Below, piece after piece: positions 1 through 5,580 of a stretch of 6,533 nt of DNA (its first letter is position 1; each line of letters begins with the position of its first letter). The stretch spans positions 1 to 6,533 of the forward strand of contig LIZU01000072.1 in assembly GCA_001302725.1 (NCBI GenBank), written 5' to 3'. Made by a program: the position numbers and the translations under genes. Origin of the DNA: a candidate division Zixibacteria bacterium DG_27 (GTDB taxonomy: Bacteria > Zixibacteria > MSB-5A5 > DG-27). The notes under the pieces are model-generated. The model was not told the origin of the DNA, searched no databases, and saw nothing but the letters and a program-made list of their open reading frames with translations.

Positions 1-644
1 GGATTTATCAGCGAGACGATGGAATGGTCTCGGTCGAACTCGAGCCCGGTTCTGTCCCTTTCGGGATCAGTCCGGAGTGCAGAATTGAGGACGTCAAAGC
101 TCCACCTTCGGGTGAGCTGGTTTCACCGGCTTATGAGTTCTTCCCGCAGACTGTCCCCTTTATAGAAAAAGCCACCCTCTCATTTGATTTGGCCCGCCAC
201 CAGGGGGAGCGCTTCAGAGTCGGCATCTACGAGCTGGAGGCGGACAGCACCTTCGAGTTTTTGGGGAATCAGTTCGATGATGACTCCAGCACCATCTCGG
301 CAAAGATCGATTACTTTGCGACTTTCGTCCTCCTGGAGGATTCGGAGCCGCCGCGAATATCACGCCTTTATCCTAGCTCCGGGAGTAAACTCACGCATAG
401 AACGCCTAGAATCTTCGCGCAGCTCAGGGATGATTTGAGCGGAATTGTGAGAGAGGACGATATCGAAGTGACCATCGACGGGGCTTGGGTTCCGGCGGAA
501 TACGATTACGAGACCGAGGAGCTGTCCTATCGGGTGCCTCGCCCATTGAAATACGGGAAACACACCTTGGTGGTCTCGGCGACGGATGCCTGTGGAAACA
601 AGACTATTCGCAGGTCGGTCTTCACAATTGTAGAGTCAAAATGA
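1..644 (+). CDS. C-terminal part of a beta-sandwich (Ig-like) protein, probably secreted; 5' end outside window
   Basis: The frame is open from base 3 to the TGA at 642-644, so the ATG at 24 is probably internal and the gene starts before the window. Counting from that ATG, two modules can be seen. Residues about 36-106 form a beta-rich unit ending in an ISAKIDYFATFVLLED-like strand. Residues about 107-204 look like a bacterial Ig-like fold, with a PPRI start, a DDLSGI turn, an IDG strand and the closing pattern YGKHTLVVSATD..GN followed by a last strand. Similar tandem modules occur at the C-termini of secreted or periplasmic proteins, including some M23-type peptidases. That assignment is from memory of family style, since no catalytic domain is visible here. 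There is no C-terminal membrane helix, LPxTG or GlyGly-CTERM signal. The rhomboid gene follows after 59 bases. I am fairly sure this is a real gene but unsure of its function. Confidence 0.8.
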   Translation, partial: IYQRDDGMVSVELEPGSVPFGISPECRIEDVKAPPSGELVSPAYEFFPQTVPFIEKATLSFDLARHQGERFRVGIYELEADSTFEFLGNQFDDDSSTISAKIDYFATFVLLEDSEPPRISRLYPSSGSKLTHRTPRIFAQLRDDLSGIVREDDIEVTIDGAWVPAEYDYETEELSYRVPRPLKYGKHTLVVSATDACGNKTIRRSVFTIVESK

Positions 645-703
645 GCGTTACCGACCATCATTGATCACTGGATTTTTGCACTCGAAACTGTCAATTATTG
701 TAG

Positions 704-1387
704 ATGATTCCCCTCAAAGATGACAATCCCACCTCAACTTTTCCCCTCTTCACCGTTGGCATAATCGTATTGAACAGTCTGATATTCTTCTATCAGCAAA
801 CGCTGGGGGAGGCTGCTACCGGATTTGTTTTCACCTACGGAGCCGTTCCCGAAAAGGTGACCTCCTTTCAGATGACCGATTTCCCCGCGCCCCTGACGAT
901 TCTAACGGCGATGTTCCTGCATGGGGGCTGGTTTCATCTAATCGGGAATATGCTATTTCTCTGGATTTTCGGCAAGAACATCGAGGACCAGCTGGGACAC
1001 CTCCGCTTCCTGATTTTCTATCTAATCTGCGGGGTGATAGCTTCCCTGGCGCACATAATGGTTACACCTCACTCCCCGATTCCGATGGTGGGGGCCTCCG
1101 GAGCCATCGCCGGAGTTTTAGGAGCTTACCTCATCAGGTTTCCCAACGCTCGGATATTGACTCTCATCTGGTTTGGTTTTTTCATTCGGGTGGTGAGGGT
1201 TCCGGCGATCTTCTTTTTGGGATTCTGGTTCATCTTACAGCTGCTTTACGGGCTGCCAAGCTTGGCCATGCGGGGTATGGGGGGGATTGCCTTCTTCGCT
1301 CATATTGGCGGATTCATCGCGGGGCTTCTGCTCTTCCCCCTCTGGGAGAGGAGACTGCGCCGCAAACGGGCGTATCATCGCTACTGA
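704..1387 (+). CDS. Rhomboid family intramembrane serine protease
   Basis: This protein of 227 residues is a polytopic inner-membrane protease that would cut substrate transmembrane helices within the bilayer. The rhomboid hallmarks are all present: H73 and H78 with N82 in HGGWFHLIGN, the nucleophile Ser132 in GASG (130-133), and the catalytic His200 in AHIGG at the start of the last helix. Hydrophobic segments lie near residues 12-32, 64-90, 99-121, 128-145, 152-182 and 193-213, which fits the usual six-helix core, and the tail is Arg/Lys-rich. The start is forced, because a TAG stop (701-703) sits directly before the ATG in frame. The N-terminus MIPLKDDNPT is typical of a widespread bacterial rhomboid group. 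No Shine-Dalgarno sequence is visible. The next gene starts 12 bases after the stop, suggesting an operon. The substrate cannot be inferred. Confidence 0.95.
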   Translation: MIPLKDDNPTSTFPLFTVGIIVLNSLIFFYQQTLGEAATGFVFTYGAVPEKVTSFQMTDFPAPLTILTAMFLHGGWFHLIGNMLFLWIFGKNIEDQLGHLRFLIFYLICGVIASLAHIMVTPHSPIPMVGASGAIAGVLGAYLIRFPNARILTLIWFGFFIRVVRVPAIFFLGFWFILQLLYGLPSLAMRGMGGIAFFAHIGGFIAGLLLFPLWERRLRRKRAYHRY

Positions 1388-1399
1388 TAATTCCTCTCG

Positions 1400-1681
1400 A
1401 TGAAAAAGCGACGTTGTCATCTCTGCGGAAAAAGGTTCAAGAAAGGGGGATTGAAATATCATCTCAAAGCCGAGCTTATCTCCGATTTCGATGGCTATTT
1501 GTCTCTACCCTACGACGAGAAGAAGGACTACGCCCAAGAGATCAAGGATACCGTCGAAGCCTCAAAGGGGAAATCAGAGAAGGAGCTGGAAGAGGAGGTC
1601 TATCAGAAGTTCGAATTCCTTCTCTGTCCTGATTGCAGGAGGAGACTGGTCGCATTTCTGAGGTCCGGAGAGAAGAACTGA
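1400..1681 (+). CDS. Small protein with two CxxC knuckles (putative zinc-binding), unknown function
   Basis: I do not recognise a family for this 93-residue, highly charged protein. Two cysteine pairs are visible, C6-H-L-C9 near the N-terminus and C76-P-D-C79 near the C-terminus. They are spaced as two halves of a possible single zinc site. The middle (about residues 38-72) is rich in Glu and Lys and probably helical. There is no signal peptide or membrane segment, so a cytoplasmic location is likely. The start is supported by an in-frame TAA at 1388-1390 and because the first CxxC lies only five residues in. It lies in the same frame as the rhomboid, separated by the rhomboid TGA, that TAA and three codons, so the two are probably co-transcribed. 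A role alongside the rhomboid is inferred only from this spacing. Confidence 0.8.
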   Translation: MKKRRCHLCGKRFKKGGLKYHLKAELISDFDGYLSLPYDEKKDYAQEIKDTVEASKGKSEKELEEEVYQKFEFLLCPDCRRRLVAFLRSGEKN

Positions 1682-1753
1682 CTCCAGAATAGAGCCGGTT
1701 GGATTTCCAGACTTTTTGCTCCCGAGGGCTCGCGAAGGATTGTAGGTGTTAAC

Positions 1754-1785
1754 AACTGTCATTCACTTCCACGAACTGTGATTCA
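1754..1785. repeat. Direct repeat, 12-base units at 20-base spacing
   Basis: The unit AACTGTSATTCA occurs at 1754-1765 and 1774-1785, matching at 11 of 12 positions (C versus G at the seventh base). The 20-base period is close to two helical turns, so a regulator could contact both copies from one face. That is inference, and two short copies may be chance. Confidence 0.4.
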
Positions 1786-1796
1786 ACTACGGGTAG

Positions 1797-1818
1797 CCCG
1801 GTGGCCTCTGCCACCGGG
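1797..1818. repeat. Hairpin 1: perfect 9-bp inverted repeat with 4-base loop
   Basis: The arm CCCGGTGGC (1797-1805) is exactly complementary to GCCACCGGG (1810-1818), with the loop CTCT between them. The GC-rich stem should be stable. No T-run follows on either strand. It resembles a REP-like palindromic unit more than a terminator, but its copy number in the genome cannot be seen here. Confidence 0.7.
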
Positions 1819-1848
1819 GATTACTTTCCCACAATCCGCATGTAAACA

Positions 1849-1882
1849 AGAGGTTACCATGGTGCCGTGGTGAGTTGCCTCT
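1849..1882. repeat. Hairpin 2: bulged stem (5 bp plus 8 bp)
   Basis: The inner arms TTACCATG (1854-1861) and CGTGGTGA (1866-1873) pair over 8 bp, including two G-U pairs on the plus-strand RNA, around the loop GTGC. The outer arms AGAGG (1849-1853) and CCTCT (1878-1882) add 5 bp, with GTTG (1874-1877) bulged out. The G-U pairs favour a plus-strand transcript slightly over the minus strand. It is weaker than its neighbours, and its reality rests on lying in line with them. Confidence 0.45.
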
Positions 1883-1890
1883 CGACGAGG

Positions 1891-1916
1891 GGTGTCAGGA
1901 GCAAACTCCTGACACC
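1891..1916. repeat. Hairpin 3: perfect 11-bp inverted repeat with 4-base loop
   Basis: The arm GGTGTCAGGAG (1891-1901) is exactly complementary to CTCCTGACACC (1906-1916), with loop CAAA. This is the strongest fold in the window outside coding sequence. The bases after it (ACAAATAGG) are not a T-run, so a canonical intrinsic terminator is not supported. A REP-like dispersed palindrome or part of a structured leader are the alternatives. Confidence 0.75.
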
Positions 1917-1951
1917 ACAAATAGGCAATGATTGCTTTCCTCAAAATGCTG

Positions 1952-1979
1952 TTGAAAATGCCCACCAGAAGGTTAAATT
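1952..1979 (+). promoter_or_regulatory. Possible sigma70-type promoter for dnaE
   Basis: TTGAAA (1952-1957) matches the -35 consensus at five of six bases. TTAAAT or TAAATT (1973-1979) gives a four-of-six -10 box at a spacing of 15 or 16. Transcription would begin near 1985, about 45 bases before dnaE and at the edge of the purine stretch before the leader ORF. The match is only moderate, and the organism's promoter consensus is unknown. Confidence 0.25.
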
Positions 1980-1995
1980 AGAGAGGGTCTATAGC

Positions 1996-2025
1996 ATGAG
2001 CTTTCCTCATAGATTAGGTTACTGA
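1996..2025 (+). CDS. Putative nine-codon leader ORF upstream of dnaE
   Basis: An ATG at 1996 opens a frame reading MSFPHRLGY that ends at the TGA 2023-2025, five bases before the dnaE ATG and in another frame. It is preceded by GAGAGGG (1981-1987) at eight bases, a far better ribosome binding site than any at the main gene starts here. Its first eight bases, ATGAGCTT, are repeated exactly at the dnaE start (2031-2038). It could load ribosomes and pass them to dnaE by translational coupling. If the promoter proposed at 1952-1979 is real, its start site would clip this ribosome binding site, so the two proposals compete in part. Confidence 0.3.
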   Translation: MSFPHRLGY

Positions 2026-2030
2026 GAAAG

Positions 2031-5000
2031 ATGAGCTTCGCCGATTTCGTCCACCTCCATAATCACACTCAATACAGTCTCCTTGATGGCGCGTGCCGAA
2101 TCGACTTGCTGCTGGAGCTGACTAAGGATATGAAGATGCCAGCTTTAGCAATCACCGATCACGGGAATATGTTCGGCGCTATAGAATTCTACCAGAAGGC
2201 GAAATCTCAGGGGGTCAAGCCTATTATCGGGACCGAGGCTTATGTCGCCCCCACCTCTTGTCTGAAGAAAGAGCCGATCAAGGGCCTGCCCGATTCCGGC
2301 TATCACCTGATTCTCTTGGTCAAAAATCGCCAGGGCTATCAGAATCTGATTCAACTTTCGACCGCCGGCTACCTGGAGGGTTTCTATCACCGGCCCCGCA
2401 TTGACAAAGGGCTCCTGAGAAAGCACTCCGAAGGCTTAATCGCCCTTTCCAGTTGTCTGAAGGGGGAGGTTCCTCATCGGCTACTCCGTGAGGACAAGGA
2501 GGGGGCAAAGAAGGCGGCGCTCGAATACTCTGAGATCTTCGGGGAGGGCAACTTCTTCATCGAAATCCAGAATCATGGCATCGAGGCTCAGCTTAAGGTC
2601 TTGCCCCAGCTGGTGAAATTGGCAGAAGAAGTTGACCTGCCGATTGTAGCCACAAACGATTGTCATTACCTTTACAGGGAAGATTATGCGGCTCACGACG
2701 CCCTGCTCTGCATCCAGACCGGAAAGAACATCTCCGACACAGATCGCCTCAAGTATCCCACCGACCAGATCTACTTTAAATCACCGAAGGAGATGAAGGA
2801 GGTTTTCAAGGATTACCCGGAGGCGATAGAGAACTCCGTCGGGATCGCCGACAAGTGCAGCCTGGAGCTGGAGTTCGGAAAGACCCACGTTCCCCGCTAT
2901 CCCCTCCCGGCGGGATTTGACACTCCCGAGGCTTACCTGGAGGATCTGGCTCACAAAGGGCTGGAAAGGTGCTACTCAAAGGTCAGCAGAGAGCTTAAAG
3001 AGAGGTTGAGCTACGAGCTTAACGTAATCATCCAGATGGGTTATGCCGGATATTTTCTCATTGTCAAGGATTTCATCGACTACGCCAGGGAGAGCGGCAT
3101 CCCGGTCGGTCCCGGTAGAGGCTCTGTCGGAGGCAGCCTGGTCTCCTACTGTCTGGGAATAACCAACATCGACCCCTTACAATACGGGCTCATCTTCGAG
3201 CGCTTTCTCAATCCGGAGCGCCTGAGCATGCCCGATATCGACATCGATTTCTCCGACAAGGGAAGAGACAAGGTGATCGATTACGTCACGAACAAGTATG
3301 GTCAAGAAAGCGTGTGTCAAATCATCACCTTCGGGACCATGGCGGCTCGAGCGGTGATCAGGGATGTTGGCAGGGTGCTTTCGATGCCTTACTCCGAGGT
3401 CGACCGCATCGCCAAGATGATACCGTTCGACCCAGACATCAATCTGGCCAAAGCCGTCAACACTAACGCTGCCCTGAAGAAGCTCTACCAGGAAGATCCT
3501 CGGGTGGGGAAACTGGTGGACCTCTCCAAGACCCTGGAAGGTCTGTCGAGACATGCCTCCACCCATGCTGCCGGGGTGGTAATCGCCCCCTCGAAATTGA
3601 CCGACTTCGTGCCGCTGTTTAAATCCAGCAAGGATGAGATCACCACCCAGTATGATATGCACGGCATCGAGGCCATCGGTTTGATCAAGATGGACTTTCT
3701 GGGCCTGAGGACTCTCACGGTTCTGGACGAGACCGTGAAGCTGCTGGAGAAGACCAGAGGTATCAAGATCGACATCAATGATATCGCTCTGGACGACCGC
3801 GAAGTCTATGAGCTTTTCGCCCGAGGTGAAACGGTCGGCATCTTCCAGTTCGAAAGTCGGGGGATGCGCGACTATCTGCGGAAGCTGAAGCCCGAAAACT
3901 TAGAGGATTTGACCGCCATGAATGCTCTCTATCGCCCCGGGCCCTTAGATGCCGGCATGGTCTCCGAATACATCGACCGCAAGCAGGGACGCAAGAAGAT
4001 AAAATACGAGCATCGCCTCTTGGAGGCGATCTTGAAAGACACCTACGGTGTTATCGTTTATCAGGAGCAGGTCTTGCAGATCGCGCACCAGCTGGCCGGT
4101 TACACCCTGGCGGAAGGTGACCTGTTGCGCAAGGCCATGGGGAAGAAAATCGCGGAGATAATGGCACAACAGCGGAGGGAGTTTGTCGACCGCGCCCACA
4201 AGAAGGATGTTCCCATAAGAGCCGCCGAGAAGATCTTCAGCCACGTCGAGACCTTCGGACGCTACGGTTTCGTGAAATCTCACTCCGTAGGGTACGCCCA
4301 CATCGCCTACCAGACCGCTTATCTGAAAACCCATTACCCGGTGGAGTTTATGGCCGCGGCCATGACCTCGGAGATGGGGAACTCCGACCGCATTTTTATC
4401 CTGATGGAGGAGTGCCGTCGCATGGGGATCGAGGTTTTGCCACCAGACATCAACGAAAGCCTGGCGACCTTTAGTCCCATCGGGAATTCCATTCGCTTCG
4501 GGCTTTTAGCGGTGAAGAACGTTGGCTCGGGGGCAATTGATGCTGGCATCCAGGCTCGGGAGACCGGGGGCCCCTTCAGAAGTATCTACGATTTCTGCGA
4601 GCGGGTGGACTTACAGCACATCAACAAGCGTGCCCTCGAAAGCCTGGTCACCGCCGGAGCCTTCGATTCTGCTCAAGGGCATCGGGCGCAACTGGTGGCG
4701 GCGGTCGATTCCGCAGTCTCCTATGGTCAGGCACTTCAGGATGAGAAGAAACGTGGTCAGACCTCCCTTTTCGGAGGCGATCCCTCCGGTGCCACCTCCT
4801 CCCTCTTAGCTCCCGGCCTACCGCAGGTGCCTCCCTGGGATAGAGCCAGAATCTTATCCAAGGAGAAGGAGATTTTGGGATTCTATATCTCCGGACATCC
4901 ACTGCACAAGTATGAGGAGGAGCTGAAGGTCTTCGCCACTCACTCTACCGACGCTCTTTCGGAGGTGGCTGATGATAAGGTGGTGAGTGTGGGGGGAATT

Positions 5001-5489
5001 GTTACCAGCGTGAAGGTCAGTATCGATAAGAAGGGGGGGCGAATGGCTTTCGTCAACATCGAGGATTTCACCGGCAGCGTGGAGGTGATCGTCTTTTCCG
5101 ATCTCTTCGGGAAGCGAGAGCCGATCCTGCAGTCGGATGCCATGATCGTCGTGAAAGGTCGCACCTCCACCAGGGAGGGAGAAAAGGCCAAAATCATCGC
5201 CTCCGATTTGACCCTGCTCTCTGCCGCCGCCAAGGAGTTCGGGACTACCGTGAATCTGTACTTGCCGGTGTCCGATTGGGACTCCGCCGAAGGCAAGGAC
5301 CTGCTGCAGCACATACTCTCCAAGCCGGGCGAAAGCCCGGTGCTCTTGCACCTGAGGACTGATGAAGGGGAGGTTCTGGTCGATCTTAAGGATAAAAAGG
5401 TCGATGCCACCGGAGAGTGGATTGAGCAGGCAAGATTGATGCTGGGGGAGGAGAACGTACACTTGGAGAAGAACAGGTACGCCTCTTGA
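2031..5489 (+). CDS. dnaE: DNA polymerase III alpha subunit (replicative polymerase DnaE)
   Basis: DnaE catalyses chromosomal DNA synthesis within the polymerase III holoenzyme. At 1152 residues it is full length, without an intein. The N-terminal PHP domain (about 5-285) begins HLHNHTQYSLLDG and includes TDHG (42-45), GTEAYV (67-72), SSCLKGEV (140-147) and TNDCHY (208-213). The polymerase core has GPGRGSVGGS (360-369) and the catalytic aspartates D402 and D404 in PDIDIDF, with D555 in KMDFLGLRTLT. A helix-hairpin-helix lies near 823-843. An internal beta-clamp motif QTSLF is at 910-914, an OB-fold at about 985-1062, and a C-terminal domain of the kind that contacts tau after it. The start is firm: an in-frame TAG lies at 2010-2012 and the N-terminus matches the family. 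No good Shine-Dalgarno sequence precedes it; GAGAAAG abuts the ATG. Confidence 0.98.
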   Translation: MSFADFVHLHNHTQYSLLDGACRIDLLLELTKDMKMPALAITDHGNMFGAIEFYQKAKSQGVKPIIGTEAYVAPTSCLKKEPIKGLPDSGYHLILLVKNRQGYQNLIQLSTAGYLEGFYHRPRIDKGLLRKHSEGLIALSSCLKGEVPHRLLREDKEGAKKAALEYSEIFGEGNFFIEIQNHGIEAQLKVLPQLVKLAEEVDLPIVATNDCHYLYREDYAAHDALLCIQTGKNISDTDRLKYPTDQIYFKSPKEMKEVFKDYPEAIENSVGIADKCSLELEFGKTHVPRYPLPAGFDTPEAYLEDLAHKGLERCYSKVSRELKERLSYELNVIIQMGYAGYFLIVKDFIDYARESGIPVGPGRGSVGGSLVSYCLGITNIDPLQYGLIFERFLNPERLSMPDIDIDFSDKGRDKVIDYVTNKYGQESVCQIITFGTMAARAVIRDVGRVLSMPYSEVDRIAKMIPFDPDINLAKAVNTNAALKKLYQEDPRVGKLVDLSKTLEGLSRHASTHAAGVVIAPSKLTDFVPLFKSSKDEITTQYDMHGIEAIGLIKMDFLGLRTLTVLDETVKLLEKTRGIKIDINDIALDDREVYELFARGETVGIFQFESRGMRDYLRKLKPENLEDLTAMNALYRPGPLDAGMVSEYIDRKQGRKKIKYEHRLLEAILKDTYGVIVYQEQVLQIAHQLAGYTLAEGDLLRKAMGKKIAEIMAQQRREFVDRAHKKDVPIRAAEKIFSHVETFGRYGFVKSHSVGYAHIAYQTAYLKTHYPVEFMAAAMTSEMGNSDRIFILMEECRRMGIEVLPPDINESLATFSPIGNSIRFGLLAVKNVGSGAIDAGIQARETGGPFRSIYDFCERVDLQHINKRALESLVTAGAFDSAQGHRAQLVAAVDSAVSYGQALQDEKKRGQTSLFGGDPSGATSSLLAPGLPQVPPWDRARILSKEKEILGFYISGHPLHKYEEELKVFATHSTDALSEVADDKVVSVGGIVTSVKVSIDKKGGRMAFVNIEDFTGSVEVIVFSDLFGKREPILQSDAMIVVKGRTSTREGEKAKIIASDLTLLSAAAKEFGTTVNLYLPVSDWDSAEGKDLLQHILSKPGESPVLLHLRTDEGEVLVDLKDKKVDATGEWIEQARLMLGEENVHLEKNRYAS
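5324..5341 (+). other. GNRA-tetraloop hairpin within the dnaE coding sequence
   Basis: CCGGGC (5325-5330) and GCCCGG (5335-5340) pair perfectly around the loop GAAA, a GNRA tetraloop, with a flanking G-U pair (5324 and 5341). It encodes a Pro-Gly-Glu-Ser-Pro turn in the C-terminal domain, about 150 bases before the stop. It may be a by-product of that peptide and GC-rich codon choice. Confidence 0.35.
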
Positions 5490-5580
5490 AGTTAGCGTTT
5501 CCGGCGTCGCACCCGAGGCTTTCGTTGTCTTTCGCCTGAATAGCCAGCGAGTGCTGTGGTGGTGCCTGTGAGATGGAAAG
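5490..5580. other. Short intergenic gap between dnaE and the ATP-grasp gene
   Basis: These 91 bases show no gene and no clear terminator or promoter. An in-frame TGA for the downstream gene lies at 5569-5571. GGAAAG touches the next ATG directly, too close for a normal Shine-Dalgarno spacing. Co-transcription with dnaE is possible. Confidence 0.5.

Larger units (their letters stand above)
1682..2030. other. Structured intergenic region between the CxxC gene and dnaE
   Basis: These 349 bases hold no convincing protein gene. Reading from the left, 1682-1750 show nothing clear. After that come a 12-base direct repeat (1754-1785), three hairpins in a row (1797-1818, 1849-1882, 1891-1916), a possible promoter (1952-1979) and a nine-codon leader ORF (1996-2025). 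The short open frames on the minus strand run straight through the inverted repeats and look like chance. None of the hairpins is followed by a run of T on either strand, so no standard intrinsic terminator is seen. Confidence 0.7.

Noticed and set aside
676..701. TTGCAC plus TATTGT as a rhomboid promoter
   Set aside because: The spacing is only 14 bases and the -10 match is poor, so a promoter is not supported.
560..1387. A rhombosortase and GlyGly-CTERM substrate pair
   Set aside because: The upstream protein ends in a beta strand followed by a short polar tail, without the glycine motif, helix and basic tail that such substrates need, and the rhomboid belongs to the ordinary MIPL-type group.
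1891..1916. Hairpin 3 as an intrinsic terminator for the rhomboid operon
   Set aside because: No T-run follows the stem on either strand, and it lies 210 bases after the last stop.
1783..1965. A 60-codon minus-strand frame in the intergenic region
   Set aside because: It runs through the perfect inverted repeats of all three hairpins and resembles no known protein, so the palindromes explain the sequence better than coding does.
1682..2030. A CRISPR array or tRNA gene in the intergenic region
   Set aside because: There are only two short direct-repeat copies with no regular spacers, and no cloverleaf could be drawn.
3177..3662. A 161-codon open frame on the minus strand inside dnaE
   Set aside because: It lies opposite the conserved polymerase catalytic core, has no recognisable motif, and is explained as a shadow of the dnaE codons.
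4854..5462. A 202-codon minus-strand frame opposite the 3' end of dnaE
   Set aside because: It overlaps the DnaE OB-fold and C-terminal domain, and its composition (His/Leu/Gly-rich) looks like an antisense artefact.
2031..5489. An intein or split dnaE
   Set aside because: The length and the order of domains are normal and the catalytic motifs are uninterrupted.
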